From contig JASJBO010000043.1 in NCBI GenBank assembly GCA_030066475.1, positions 1 to 53,651 of the forward strand: DNA of 53,651 nt. Direction: 5' to 3'. Below are positions 1 to 8,841 of the stretch, piece after piece; positions within the stretch are counted from its first letter, which is position 1; every line of letters starts with the position of its first letter. This stretch comes from Myxococcota bacterium (lineage in GTDB: Bacteria > Myxococcota_A > UBA9160 > PR03). The notes beneath the pieces were generated by a model, which worked only from the letters and a program-made list of their open reading frames with translations, was not told where the DNA came from and did not search any database. The position numbers were made by a program, and so were the translations under genes.

Positions 1-165
1 GAAGCCCCGATCGGCGTAGCGCCGGACGAGACGTCGATCGTCCTCCGGGAGCGAGCTCTCGGAGAGCAGGCGCTCGAGGTGCGGTGCGTCGACCCAGGGC
101 TGCGAGAGCTCGGGGCTGGCCAGGGCGCAGGTCTCCGTCCGGGCGGCTTTCGGCACACGCAGCAT
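1..165 (-). CDS. N-terminal part of a gene running off the left edge, possibly phytanoyl-CoA dioxygenase-like
   Basis: An open frame of 55 codons begins at the ATG at 165-163 on the minus strand and runs off the window at base 1. The peptide starts MLRVPKAARTETCALASPEL and continues with a charged helical stretch ending RRYADRGF. A charged helix ending in a Gly-Phe just before the window edge resembles the start of phytanoyl-CoA dioxygenase-type Fe(II)/2-oxoglutarate oxygenases, where such a segment precedes the first beta strand. No catalytic residue lies inside the window, so this family call is weak. The gene is divergent from the serine hydrolase at 417, so the bases between hold both promoters. 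Confidence 0.4.
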   Translation of the reverse strand, partial: MLRVPKAARTETCALASPELSQPWVDAPHLERLLSESSLPEDDRRLVRRYADRGF

Positions 166-244
166 AGCGGGTGCGGGCCATGGCCCGCGTAACCCGGTGG
201 ACGGGCGCGGCATCCGTCGGGAGGAACCGATTGGGAGATTCGCC

Positions 245-505
245 GTGTGGATCGTCGTATCCCTCCTGGCCTGGCTGATGCTCGCAGGCCTGTTCGTCTC
301 CGCGCTCGCCTGGTGGCTGCCGGACGCCGTGCGCCCGGGCGCCGCCGTGGACCCGACCGCGGCGGATCGCCTACCGTCGCGAGGCGTCGCGGTCTGGCGG
401 GATCAGGGAGGGAACCATGGCCGATCTTGCCGACCGGATCCGTTCCGCGGTGGCCGAGTGGCAGGAGCGCCTTCGGGTGCCAGGCGTCGGCTACGCGCTG
501 CTTGA
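245..505 (+). CDS. Possible small membrane protein overlapping the serine hydrolase gene
   Basis: A GTG at 245 lies about 8 nt after GGGAG and opens a frame whose first 25 residues form one strong membrane segment (VWIVVSLLAWLMLAGLFVSA). After about 55 residues the frame becomes Arg-rich and runs 89 nt into the serine hydrolase gene in another frame, where its composition is that of a shadow frame. Either a short one-helix protein is encoded here with a long overlap, or the hydrophobic stretch is a remnant of a longer gene. The rest of 166-416 shows nothing else. Confidence 0.25.
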   Translation: MWIVVSLLAWLMLAGLFVSALAWWLPDAVRPGAAVDPTAADRLPSRGVAVWRDQGGNHGRSCRPDPFRGGRVAGAPSGARRRLRAA

Positions 506-1877
506 GGACGGGCGCAGCCACGTCGAGGGCTTCGGCATCACCAATGCGGATCACCCGCTCCCGGTCGACGGGCGGACGCTGTTCCAGATCGCTTCGATCA
601 CCAAGACCTTCACCGCCACCGCGCTGATGCGGCTCGAGGACGAGGGGCGACTCGAGCTCGACAGCCCGGTGGTGCGGATCCTGCCGGAGTTCCGGATCCC
701 GGACGAGGCGCGCAGCGCCGAGGTCCGCGTCGAAGACCTGCTGACCCACATGGGCGGCTGGGACGGCGACTTCTTCTTCATCCGCGCTCCCGAGGACCCG
801 AACCTCGAGAGCCTGGTCGCCGGGCTCCCGGCGGCGCGCCAGCTCGTGCCGCTGCGTTCGCAGTGGAGCTACAACAACGCGGGCTTCTCGGTGGCCGGGC
901 GCGTGCTCGAGGTCGTGGCCGGGATGCCCTACACGGCGGCGATCCGCGAGCTGCTGCTCGAGCCGCTCGGGCTCGACCACACCTTCTTCCTCGCCGACGA
1001 GGCGATCACGCACCGGGTGGCCGCGGGCCACGTGGTGGGCAAGCAGGGACCGGTCGTGCTGCGCAGCGGCGGCTGGCAGCCGCGCTGGGAGCTGCTGCCC
1101 TCGGATCATCCCGCCGGTGGCCTGGTCTCGTGCGCCGAGGACCTGCTGCACTGGACGCGCTTCCACCTTGGGGATGGAAGCGTGTCCAGGAATGGAAGCG
1201 TGCCCATGAATGGAGGCGTGCCGGACGCCGACGATGCGGCGGGTGAGGAGCCGACGCGATTGTTGCGCCGCGAGACGCTCGGGCGCATGCGGCGGCCGCT
1301 CCACTCCCGGGGCAACGACTTCCATACCATGGGTCTGGGCTGGCTCCTCGCGCGCCACGGCGAGGTCGAGACCTTCGGACACGGCGGCAACACCGTCGGC
1401 TACCTGTCGGAGATCACCCTGGTCGCCGAGCCGGCCTTCGCCCTGGTGTTGCTGACCAACGCGGTTCACGGCGCGCACCTGCTGCGCGAGGTGCGCGACG
1501 TCGCCCTGGCCGAGGCCGTGGGTGCCGACGTCGCGCCGCCGCCGCCGATGACGGATCCGCCGGACGATCTCTCCGCCTACGCGGGTCTGTACGACGCGCC
1601 GTTCTGGCTACAGCGCGTGCGCGCCGGCGACGCGCCCGGTGAGCTGGTGATCGATTCCGAGGCGCGTCCCTGGGACCCGGAGCGCTGGCAGCCGCCTCCG
1701 CCGCCGCCCTCGGCCCTGCGGCTGTACGCCCCCGACCGCGCCGTGGTGACGGCGCCCGAAGGCTCGCGCGGAGCGCTCTGCGAGTTCGGCCGCGACGCGG
1801 CCGGCGAGGTGGTCTGGCTGCGCTCCGGACTTCGCATCGCGCCGAAGCTCGACTCTCCCGACCCCGCGGGCGACTAG
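417..1877 (+). CDS. Serine hydrolase of the beta-lactamase / class C penicillin-binding family
   Basis: A 486-residue protein of the beta-lactamase-related family (class C beta-lactamases, DD-peptidases, esterases). The catalytic S-x-x-K is Ser60-Ile-Thr-Lys63. The Y-x-N motif is YNN near residue 152, and a His-Gly-Gly near residue 322 stands where the third active-site motif (K/H-T/S-G) is expected. The C-terminal ~110 residues form an extra domain of the kind common in family esterases. No signal peptide is visible, so it may be cytoplasmic. The start at 417 is supported by GGGAGGG 5-6 nt upstream. A short 18-bp triplication lies inside the gene at 1170-1223. The substrate cannot be told from sequence. 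The next gene, for a HpnN-like transporter, follows on the same strand. Confidence 0.85.
   Translation: MADLADRIRSAVAEWQERLRVPGVGYALLEDGRSHVEGFGITNADHPLPVDGRTLFQIASITKTFTATALMRLEDEGRLELDSPVVRILPEFRIPDEARSAEVRVEDLLTHMGGWDGDFFFIRAPEDPNLESLVAGLPAARQLVPLRSQWSYNNAGFSVAGRVLEVVAGMPYTAAIRELLLEPLGLDHTFFLADEAITHRVAAGHVVGKQGPVVLRSGGWQPRWELLPSDHPAGGLVSCAEDLLHWTRFHLGDGSVSRNGSVPMNGGVPDADDAAGEEPTRLLRRETLGRMRRPLHSRGNDFHTMGLGWLLARHGEVETFGHGGNTVGYLSEITLVAEPAFALVLLTNAVHGAHLLREVRDVALAEAVGADVAPPPPMTDPPDDLSAYAGLYDAPFWLQRVRAGDAPGELVIDSEARPWDPERWQPPPPPPSALRLYAPDRAVVTAPEGSRGALCEFGRDAAGEVVWLRSGLRIAPKLDSPDPAGD
1170..1223 (+). repeat. Three in-frame 18-bp direct repeats inside the serine hydrolase gene
   Basis: Three consecutive 18-base units with a shared core ATGGAAGCGTG / ATGGAGGCGTG occupy 1170-1187, 1188-1205 and 1206-1223. 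They encode GDGSVS, RNGSVP and MNGGVP, a Gly/Ser/Asn loop between the ligand-binding part and the H-G-G region. Unit length is a multiple of three, so copy-number change keeps the frame. Confidence 0.8.
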
Positions 1878-1983
1878 CGGTCGTTTGTGGTGGGCGCTCC
1901 CGGGCGCCGCTAGCGTCCGGCCCGCCAAGGGGGGACCCGGGCGAACCGGCGACGCCGGTCGCCTCGCGACGGATCGCGGACCC

Positions 1984-4611
1984 ATGACGAGGATCGAATC
2001 GGCGCTCGCCCGCGGGCTCGGCCGCTGGGTGGCCTTCGTGCGTCGGCACGCGTCACCCGTCGCGGCGGGCCTGCTCGTGCTGACGCTCGGCGCCGGGGTC
2101 TACGCCGTCCTGAACCTGGGGATCAACTCGGACAACGTCCGCATGATCGCCGACGACGTGCCGTCGCAGCGGGCGCAGCAGGAATTCTCGCGGCTCTTTC
2201 CCATCCTCGACAACGCGCTGATCGTCGTGATCGACGGCGACGCGCCCGCCCTGGCGCGGGAGGCCGCGGACCGGCTCGCGGCGCGACTGCGAGCCGACGA
2301 CGAGCACTTCGTGGACGTCTTCGAGCCGGGGGGCGGCGCCTTCTTCGAGCGCAACGGGCTGCTCTACCGCAGCGCGGAAGAGGTCGAGGAGATGTCCGAC
2401 AACCTCGTGCGCGCCCAGCCGCTGATCGCCGAGCTCGAGCGCGATCCCAGCATCGCGAATCTCGCCTCCCTCGTGACCCTCGGGCTCGAGCGCGCCCGCG
2501 CCGAGGGCGACGACACGGAAGACTGGGCGAGGGTGCTCGACCGCGTCGGGCAGGCGACGGTGGCCGTCTACGCCGAGGTGCCGGTCCACGTGTCGTGGGA
2601 GGACTTCCTGCTGCGCGGCTCCGCCCTCGAGATCAACCCGCGCCGCGTCCTGATGGTCGAGCCGGTGCTCGACTTCGACTCCCTGCTGCCCGCCGGCGAG
2701 CCGCTGTCGCGCATTCGCGCGGCCGTCGAGGAGCTGGGGCTCGGTTCCGGCAGCGGGGTCCGCGTCCGGATCACCGGCAACCCGGCCCTCAATCACGAGG
2801 AGATGCTCGGGCTGGCCTGGGACATCGGCGTCGCCGGCATCTTCTGCTTCGCGCTGGTCGCGTACGTGCTCTACCGCGCCCTCCGCTCCTGGTCCCTCGT
2901 GACCGCGGCCCTCGGGACCCTGCTCTCCGGCCTGCTCTGGACGGCCGCCTTCGCGGCGGCCGCCGTGGGGCACGTGAACCTGGTCTCGATCTGCTTCGCC
3001 ATCCTGTTCATCGGCCTGGGCGTCGACTTCGCCATCCACCTGGGCATGCACTACGCGGAGGCCCTGCGCGCGGGCGCCACGCCGCGCGAGGCGGCGCAGC
3101 GCGCGACGAGCCAGGTTGGCACGCCCCTGGTGATCTGCACCGTCAGCACCGCGATCGGGTTCTTCTCCTTCGTGCCGACCGACTACCTGGGCGTCGCCGA
3201 GCTGGGCCTGATCGCCGGCGCCGGGATGTTCGTGATCCTGATCCTCACCATGACCCTGTTCCCGGCCCTCCTGGCTTCGTGGCTGCGGGTCGATCCGACC
3301 ACGATGCGCGTGCCGCGCGGGGTGCAGGTCGGCTGGATGCGGGGGCTCGAGCGGCACCCGGGGGCGGTGTGCGCAGTGGCCGCCGGGCTCGCCGTGGCTG
3401 CCGGGACGCTGCTGCCGGGCCTGGGCTTCGACTCGAACGTGATCCGCATGCGCAACCCGGACACCGAGTCGGTGCAGGTCATGGAAGAGCTGATGGCCGA
3501 CTCGCTGACCAACCCCTGGTACGTGGACGCCATCGCGCCGGACTTCGCCGCAGCGCGCGAGCTGGCGACCGCGCTCGACGCCCTGCCCCAGGTCGGCCAG
3601 GCGGTGGCCCTCGACGCCTACGTGCCGGCCGAGCAGGACGAGAAGCTCGAGATCCTGGGCGACCTGGCGCTGCTCGCCGACTTCCCCGATCCCGGACCCA
3701 CGCGCTCCCTGCCCGTGGCCGAGCAGGTCGCCGCGCTGCGCGACCTGCAGGAGCTGCTGGCGCGCGAGGGCGTCGGCTACGGCGACTCCCCGACGGCGCG
3801 CAGCGCGAGCATGCTGCGCAGCCACATCGAGCGCTTCCTCGAACGCGCCGAACGCGAGGAGCGCCCGGAGGAGGCGCTCGACGAGCTCGGCCGCATCCTG
3901 CTGAGCAGCCTGCCCGAGCAGATCGACGGGCTGCGCGCGGCGCTCGCGGTCGGACCGGTGGGCGCGGAGGACCTGCCGGCGTCGCTGGCCCGCCGCATGC
4001 TCGCCGAGGACGGCACGGCGCGCGTGCAGGTCTTCCCGACCGAGGACCTGATCGACCTCGAGGCGATGACCACGTTCGCCGACGAGGTGCGCACGCTCGC
4101 GCCCGAAGCGACCGGGATTCCGATCAACCTCGTCGAGTTCGGACGCGCGACGATGCGCTCGCTGGCCGAGGCCACCGCGCTGGCGCTCGGCACCATCTCC
4201 CTGCTGCTGCTGCTGCTGTGGCAGCGGCCCGGGCCGGCCGCCGCCGCGCTGGCGCCGCTGGTGCTCGCCGCCATGCTCACCGGTGCCCTGATGGTGCTGC
4301 TCGGCCGCTCCTTCGACTTCGCCAACGTGGTGGTGCTGCCGCTGCTCCTGGGCGTGGGCATCGACAGCGGCATCCACCTGGTGCAGCGCGCCCGCGAGGG
4401 CGAGCCGGGCGAGCCGCTGCTCGGCACCGTCACGGCCCGAGCCGTCTTCTACAGCGCCCTCACCACGATCGCGAGCTTCGGCAGCCTGGCCTTCTCCGCC
4501 CACCGCGGCATCGCGGGGATGGGCCTCCTGCTCGTCCTCGCTCTGCTGATGGGCCTGGCCTGCAACCTCCTGGTCCTCCCGGCCCTCCTCTCCCTCCGCC
4601 ACCGAGGCTAG
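1984..4611 (+). CDS. hpnN: HpnN-like RND/MMPL-family hopanoid or lipid transporter
   Basis: An 875-residue integral membrane protein with the layout of the MMPL/RND exporters: one N-terminal helix (about residues 20-40), a large periplasmic domain, five helices (about 275-440), a second periplasmic domain, and five more helices at the C terminus (about 735-870). Segments such as LLYRSAEEVEEMSDNLVRAQ and the duplicated GLGVDFAIHLG / GVGIDSGIHL motifs fit the hopanoid-associated HpnN family, which moves hopanoids to the outer membrane in bacteria that make them. The ATG at 1984 (MTRIESALARGLGRW) is chosen because the helix follows directly; the open frame reaches back to 1885 but that part is not protein-like. 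No squalene-hopene cyclase gene is present, so a more general lipid-export role is possible. Confidence 0.75.
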   Translation: MTRIESALARGLGRWVAFVRRHASPVAAGLLVLTLGAGVYAVLNLGINSDNVRMIADDVPSQRAQQEFSRLFPILDNALIVVIDGDAPALAREAADRLAARLRADDEHFVDVFEPGGGAFFERNGLLYRSAEEVEEMSDNLVRAQPLIAELERDPSIANLASLVTLGLERARAEGDDTEDWARVLDRVGQATVAVYAEVPVHVSWEDFLLRGSALEINPRRVLMVEPVLDFDSLLPAGEPLSRIRAAVEELGLGSGSGVRVRITGNPALNHEEMLGLAWDIGVAGIFCFALVAYVLYRALRSWSLVTAALGTLLSGLLWTAAFAAAAVGHVNLVSICFAILFIGLGVDFAIHLGMHYAEALRAGATPREAAQRATSQVGTPLVICTVSTAIGFFSFVPTDYLGVAELGLIAGAGMFVILILTMTLFPALLASWLRVDPTTMRVPRGVQVGWMRGLERHPGAVCAVAAGLAVAAGTLLPGLGFDSNVIRMRNPDTESVQVMEELMADSLTNPWYVDAIAPDFAAARELATALDALPQVGQAVALDAYVPAEQDEKLEILGDLALLADFPDPGPTRSLPVAEQVAALRDLQELLAREGVGYGDSPTARSASMLRSHIERFLERAEREERPEEALDELGRILLSSLPEQIDGLRAALAVGPVGAEDLPASLARRMLAEDGTARVQVFPTEDLIDLEAMTTFADEVRTLAPEATGIPINLVEFGRATMRSLAEATALALGTISLLLLLLWQRPGPAAAALAPLVLAAMLTGALMVLLGRSFDFANVVVLPLLLGVGIDSGIHLVQRAREGEPGEPLLGTVTARAVFYSALTTIASFGSLAFSAHRGIAGMGLLLVLALLMGLACNLLVLPALLSLRHRG

Positions 4612-4666
4612 GAGCCCCCACCCCCCGCCGGCCTGCCCTCTCCGACGAGGCGAAGCAGTTCGCCCG

Positions 4667-4724
4667 CGCAAGCGCAGCCGCGAAGCGGCGGAGCGCGCAG
4701 CGAGCCGCAGGCGAGCGAAGTCCA
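4667..4724 (-). repeat. Interspersed two-hairpin repeat, copy 1
   Basis: Minus-strand copy beginning TGGACTTCGCTCG at 4724. Stem 1 is GCC-TGC-GGC. The second hairpin is GCCGC-TTC-GCGGC, followed by the conserved GCTTGCG end. It lies in the 287-bp gap between hpnN and the HD-GYP gene, which holds only this copy and copy 2. Confidence 0.85.
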
Positions 4725-4769
4725 TAAGGCCGCCACCGCCCCGGCAGCCCGGCCCAACCGAAGCGCCCC

Positions 4770-4817
4770 CGCAAGCGCCGCAGGCGCGCGCAGCGAGCCG
4801 CAGGCGAGCGAAGTCCA
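4770..4817 (-). repeat. Interspersed two-hairpin repeat, copy 2
   Basis: Second minus-strand copy in the same gap, 45 bp from copy 1. Stem 1 is GCC-TGC-GGC and hairpin 2 is GCGCC-TGC-GGCGC, ending GCTTGCG. The first ~30 bases match copy 1 exactly while hairpin 2 differs but remains paired. Confidence 0.85.
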
Positions 4818-4898
4818 CCAACCGGACCCTACAGCTTTCCCTGCAGCGTGCCGATGCTCCGAGGCGCACGGCGGCGCCTGTGCGCCCGGGGACGACGC

Positions 4899-6161
4899 AT
4901 GGCCCAGAAGACCCATCGGCTCTCGATCTTCTCGCAGAGCCTCGACCGCGCGGCGTTCCTGGCGTACCTGCTGGGCGCCGTGGTTCCGGTCGTCGCCCTG
5001 GCGATCGTGATCCAGCGCTTCGCCATCCCGGAGGGCTCCGAAGGGCCCTGGAGCCACGCCCTGATCGCCCTGCTGGTCTCGGTGGGCGGCCTCTCGGTGG
5101 CCTCGTTCCTGGCCCTGCGCCGCGTGACCTGGCGCACGATCGACCGCGTCGAGCTCGACAAGCACCGGCTCGAGGCGCTGCTCCGCACCTCCGAGGGCCT
5201 GGCGAGCGCGCCCCACGGCAGCGACGTGGCGGCGACGGTGGCGGAGTGTGCGCTGCACCTGACCGGCACCGACGCGACCTTCTTCGTGAGCGTCCAGGGC
5301 GGCGGGGCGCCCAAGCTCGAGGCTGCTGCGGGCGCCACGGCGCTGTTCGAGGCGCTGGAGCCGGGGCTGCCCGACCTGCTCGAGCAGATGCTCGCCGAGG
5401 GACGCCCGACCCTCTGGAACGCCGCCCCGCCCGCGGACTCGAGCCCCGACGCGCCCGCGCTCGGCTGCACGCTGGTGCCCGTGGACCAGGAGGGCGCGCT
5501 GATCGCAGCCTCGACGGGACCCATCCGGGGCCTGGAGCCCTCGGACCTGGGCTCGCTCTCGACCCTCGCGGCGCTGAGCTCCGTCGCACTGCGCAACGCC
5601 CGCCTGCGCGACGCGCAGCGGAACTTCTTCGTGCACGTCACCGACCTGCTGGTGGCGAGCCTCGACGTCCACGTGGACGCGCAGGCGGGGCACTCGCGGC
5701 GCGTGGCGGAGCTGGCGAACCGGGTCGCGCGCGAGCTGGAGCTGGGCGAGGAGCAGCGCCAGCGCCTGCACTTCGCGGCCCTGCTCCACGACGTCGGCAT
5801 GCTGCGCATCGAGCCGATGCGGCTCGCCGATCCGCGCGTCCATCGCCAGCACCCGACGCACGCCTACCGCATGCTGGCGCCGATCCAGCTCTGGGAGGAG
5901 ATCGCGCCGATCGTGCTGCACCACCACGAGCGGACCGACGGCAGCGGCTACCCGGAGGGCCTCGCCGGCGACGAGATCCCGCTCGAGTCGCGCATCATCG
6001 GGCTCGCCGAGGCCTTCGACTGCATGACCAGCACGGCGAGCTACCAGGAGCCAGTCGAGCGCGACGAGGCCCTGCGCCGCATCGAGAGCGGCGCCGGCAC
6101 CCAGTTCGACGCCGACGTCGCCCGGGTGTTCCTCGATCTCGCCCGGCGCGGCGAGCTGTAG
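4899..6161 (+). CDS. Membrane-bound HD-GYP phosphodiesterase with a GAF-like region
   Basis: A 420-residue protein predicted to hydrolyse cyclic di-GMP. Two membrane helices (about residues 15-35 and 47-68) are followed by a short coiled segment, a GAF-like sensory region (about 75-235) and a C-terminal HD-GYP domain. The HD pair is His297-Asp298, and HHHERTDGSGYPEG near residues 341-355 carries the further metal ligands and the GYP signature. The usual HDIGK(I/V) reads HDVGML here, so the conserved Lys is replaced by Met; the metal ligands themselves appear intact. The ATG at 4899 (MAQKTHRL) is preferred over the upstream ATG at 4848, which would add 17 basic residues next to a repeat. It forms a dispersed signalling set with the PilZ genes (24.6-26.7 kb) and the GGDEF gene (32 kb). 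Confidence 0.85.
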   Translation: MAQKTHRLSIFSQSLDRAAFLAYLLGAVVPVVALAIVIQRFAIPEGSEGPWSHALIALLVSVGGLSVASFLALRRVTWRTIDRVELDKHRLEALLRTSEGLASAPHGSDVAATVAECALHLTGTDATFFVSVQGGGAPKLEAAAGATALFEALEPGLPDLLEQMLAEGRPTLWNAAPPADSSPDAPALGCTLVPVDQEGALIAASTGPIRGLEPSDLGSLSTLAALSSVALRNARLRDAQRNFFVHVTDLLVASLDVHVDAQAGHSRRVAELANRVARELELGEEQRQRLHFAALLHDVGMLRIEPMRLADPRVHRQHPTHAYRMLAPIQLWEEIAPIVLHHHERTDGSGYPEGLAGDEIPLESRIIGLAEAFDCMTSTASYQEPVERDEALRRIESGAGTQFDADVARVFLDLARRGEL

Positions 6162-6206
6162 CCAGCGGCGGTGGCTCGAGCCGACCGTTGCGCGCCACGC
6201 TCCGGC

Positions 6207-8666
6207 TCAGCGCGCCATCCACATCTCGGCCACGCTCGGATCGGGCGGGCGCAGCAGCTCGCCGGGCACGCGCATGCGGATGCGCCCCCAGAGTTCGCGG
6301 AACTCCTGCTTGCGGTCGTCGAGGTGGAGCGCGTTGGCGCGGGCGAAGTCGGCGCCGTCCCGCGCGCGGGCTAGCACGGGCTCGAACGGAGGCCGCTCGC
6401 CGGGCACGTCGAGCAGGCTGCGCGCGAAGGCCGGCCAGTGGGTCCGCAGGAAGGCGCGCCGCTCGAGCTCGCTGACGCTTCCCGCGAGGTACTCGAAGCG
6501 CGGGCGCGCGTCGCTGTGGCGCGGCACCGCGGCCAGCCCGGGAGCAGCCGCCGCCAGGGGCCCCGCGTACAGCATCCAGAAGCCGCGCGGGTCGGTGATC
6601 CAGCGGTCCGCGACGCCGCTCGCGGCCAGTGCGCGCACCCGCTCCTCGACCGCCTCCACCGGCGCCGGGCCGTCCGCGAATCCGATCAGCGCGGCACGCG
6701 GCACCGTGTGGGTGAAGAACTCGCCGCGCCACAGCACCGCGTCGGGGAACACGTCGAGGAAGCCTGCCGCCACGGTCGCGAACGTCTGCCGCGTGTGCTG
6801 GTAGATCGGCAGCCACTGGCAGAACAGGCCACCCGGAGCCAGTCGCTCGCGCACCGCGCGGAAGTGCTCCTCGGTGTAGAGCGAGCCCACGCCGGGCCGC
6901 CACGGGGTGAACAGGTCGGCGACGATCACGTCGTAGCGCTCGCGGGTGGCGCGCACGTGGTTGCGCCCGTCCTCGACCACCAGGCGCGTGCGCGGGTCGC
7001 GGTAGACGTCGTGGTTGGTGGCCGCGAAGTGCGCGCTCGCCAGCGCCTGGACCTCGGGCACGATCTCGACCAGCACGATCTCCTCGACCTCGTGCTGCAC
7101 GGCGGCCCCCGCCGTGTGGCCGGTGGCGGAGCCGACGAAGAGCACCCGGCGCGGACGGGGATGGAGCAGCAGGGGAATGTGCCCGGCCCGCTCCTTGAGT
7201 GGCAGCAGGCGCCCCGCGCCCGCCAGGGTGTAGTGATTGTCGATCTTCATACGGCGGCCGAAGGGGCCGTCGATCACGCTCACCACGCCATAGGCACCCT
7301 CCTCGGAGGCGACCAGCGCCTCTCCGGAGCCGAGCCGGACCACGGGGAGGTCGCGCGGGCCGAGCCCGAGCGCCAGCACCGCCCCGGCAACGGCCGCGAC
7401 CGGCACGAGGCGCAGCACCCGCTCGCGGGGCGCGCCCTCGACCGCCCCCGCCGCGAGCGCATACGCCACCCCGAGCAGGGCGATCGAGGTCCACAGGCCG
7501 AGCCCGTCGAGGAGCACGAAGCTCGCGCACAGCGAGCCGAGGATGCCGCCGACCGTGTTGGCCGCGAGCAGCCCACCGATGCGCCGACCCACCGATCCGC
7601 CCGCCGCGAGCCGGAACGTGAGCGGCAGCACGAGGGCGCCCACCAGCAGGGGTGGGCCGCCCAGCAGGGCCGTCCAGCCGAGGCCGCCGAGCAGGCGCCC
7701 GGGTCCGCTGGCACCCGCGGCCGCCACCTGCGAGGCGGCCCACGGCACCGCGAACAGCAGCGCGGCCGTGGCGGCCAGCGCCGCGCCGAGCAGGAGCCGG
7801 GCCGGCACGCGCCCCTCGCTGGCCGACACCAGGGCAGCCCCCGCGGCCAGCGCCAGCAGCACGACCACCAGCACCGCGCCGTAGGAGTACACCGAGTGGT
7901 CGAAGACCAGCGCCAGCGCGCGGATCAGCAGGACCTCGAGCGCCAGCGTACCGAAGCCGGAGGCGAAGGCGACGAGCCGCAGCGAGAGCGGCGCGCGGGC
8001 GGGCTCGTCGCTCGGCGCGAACGCCGCGCGGGGGGCGGGGGCGACCGGCGCGGGACGCGAGAGCCTCCACGCAGCCAGCGCCACCAGCAGCGACAGTCCG
8101 ATGGCCACCCCGTAGGTCGCGTGCACGCCGATCCAGTCCGGCAGCCAGAGCGCGCCCGCCGCGCTGCCGCCGGCGGCCCCCAGCGTGTTGACGGCGTAGA
8201 GGCGACCGCCGTCGGCGCCCAGCCGGCGCGGATCGTCCACGTAGGCGGCGGCGAGCAGCGGCGTGGTCCCGCCGAGCAGCACCGCGGGAGGCAGCATCAC
8301 GAGCAGCGCCAGCCCGAACTTGAGCGCCACGAACGCGGCGGGACGCGCCGCCAGCTCGGCGTAGAGGCCGGCGTAGAGCGAGTCGTAGGCCGCGAACACC
8401 AGCGGAACCACGAGCGCCAGCCCGGCCGCCGCGACCTCGAGCGCGGCGTACGCGCGGAGCGGACGGCGAGCCCGCACCGCGACGCGCCCGAACCCCTCCG
8501 CCCCGATCGCCAGCCCGGCGAAGAAGGCGCACAAGGTCGCGGACGCGGCGTACGCCGTGCTGCCGAACAGCAGCTGGAACCAGCGCACCCAGACCGTCTG
8601 ATAGACGAGAGCCGCCGCGCCGGACCCCAGCGCCACCGCCAGCAGCGCTCCCCGCCACGACCTCAT
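6207..8666 (-). CDS. Polytopic membrane protein fused to a spermidine synthase-like methyltransferase-fold domain
   Basis: An 819-residue fusion. The N-terminal ~480 residues hold about a dozen hydrophobic helices (first at residues 7-25) of the type found in fused spermidine synthases. The C-terminal part is a spermidine synthase-like Rossmann domain: VLFVGSATGHTAG stands where synthases have the GGGDG nucleoside-binding loop, followed by an acidic residue (VLVEIVPEV) and VEDGRNHVR, and YDVIVADLFTPWRPG in place of the catalytic YDVI(I/V)xDxxDP. The altered loop suggests it may not make spermidine. The ATG at 8666 has no Shine-Dalgarno sequence but has TAAGCT 6 nt upstream, suggesting a leaderless message. 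It converges with the HD-GYP gene across 45 bp. Confidence 0.75.
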   Translation of the reverse strand: MRSWRGALLAVALGSGAAALVYQTVWVRWFQLLFGSTAYAASATLCAFFAGLAIGAEGFGRVAVRARRPLRAYAALEVAAAGLALVVPLVFAAYDSLYAGLYAELAARPAAFVALKFGLALLVMLPPAVLLGGTTPLLAAAYVDDPRRLGADGGRLYAVNTLGAAGGSAAGALWLPDWIGVHATYGVAIGLSLLVALAAWRLSRPAPVAPAPRAAFAPSDEPARAPLSLRLVAFASGFGTLALEVLLIRALALVFDHSVYSYGAVLVVVLLALAAGAALVSASEGRVPARLLLGAALAATAALLFAVPWAASQVAAAGASGPGRLLGGLGWTALLGGPPLLVGALVLPLTFRLAAGGSVGRRIGGLLAANTVGGILGSLCASFVLLDGLGLWTSIALLGVAYALAAGAVEGAPRERVLRLVPVAAVAGAVLALGLGPRDLPVVRLGSGEALVASEEGAYGVVSVIDGPFGRRMKIDNHYTLAGAGRLLPLKERAGHIPLLLHPRPRRVLFVGSATGHTAGAAVQHEVEEIVLVEIVPEVQALASAHFAATNHDVYRDPRTRLVVEDGRNHVRATRERYDVIVADLFTPWRPGVGSLYTEEHFRAVRERLAPGGLFCQWLPIYQHTRQTFATVAAGFLDVFPDAVLWRGEFFTHTVPRAALIGFADGPAPVEAVEERVRALAASGVADRWITDPRGFWMLYAGPLAAAAPGLAAVPRHSDARPRFEYLAGSVSELERRAFLRTHWPAFARSLLDVPGERPPFEPVLARARDGADFARANALHLDDRKQEFRELWGRIRMRVPGELLRPPDPSVAEMWMAR

Positions 8667-8711
8667 CGTGAGAGCTTATCGACTACGGCCGCCCCGGTCG
8701 TGAGGCACCCC

Positions 8712-8769
8712 CGCAAGCGCAGCCGCGCAGCGGCGGAGCGCGCAGCGAGGCGAAGCCGAGCGAAGTCCA
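8712..8769 (-). repeat. Interspersed two-hairpin repeat, copy 3
   Basis: Minus-strand copy starting TGGACTTCGCTCGG at 8769. Stem 1 is the swapped form GGC-TTC-GCC. Hairpin 2 is GCCGC-TGC-GCGGC before GCTTGCG. It lies between the spermidine synthase-like gene and copy 4. Confidence 0.85.
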
Positions 8770-8841
8770 CCGGGCCGCGTTCGCCCAGCAACCCGCCCCT
8801 CCGCAGCCGCAACCCGCTCGTCGAGGCATGCAGCCTGCGGC

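Noticed and set aside
2053..5589. A minus-strand open frame of about 1180 codons
   Set aside because: It is antisense to the HpnN and HD-GYP genes, is rich in Arg/Ala/Gly/His with no domain, and arises from the lack of stop codons in GC-rich DNA.
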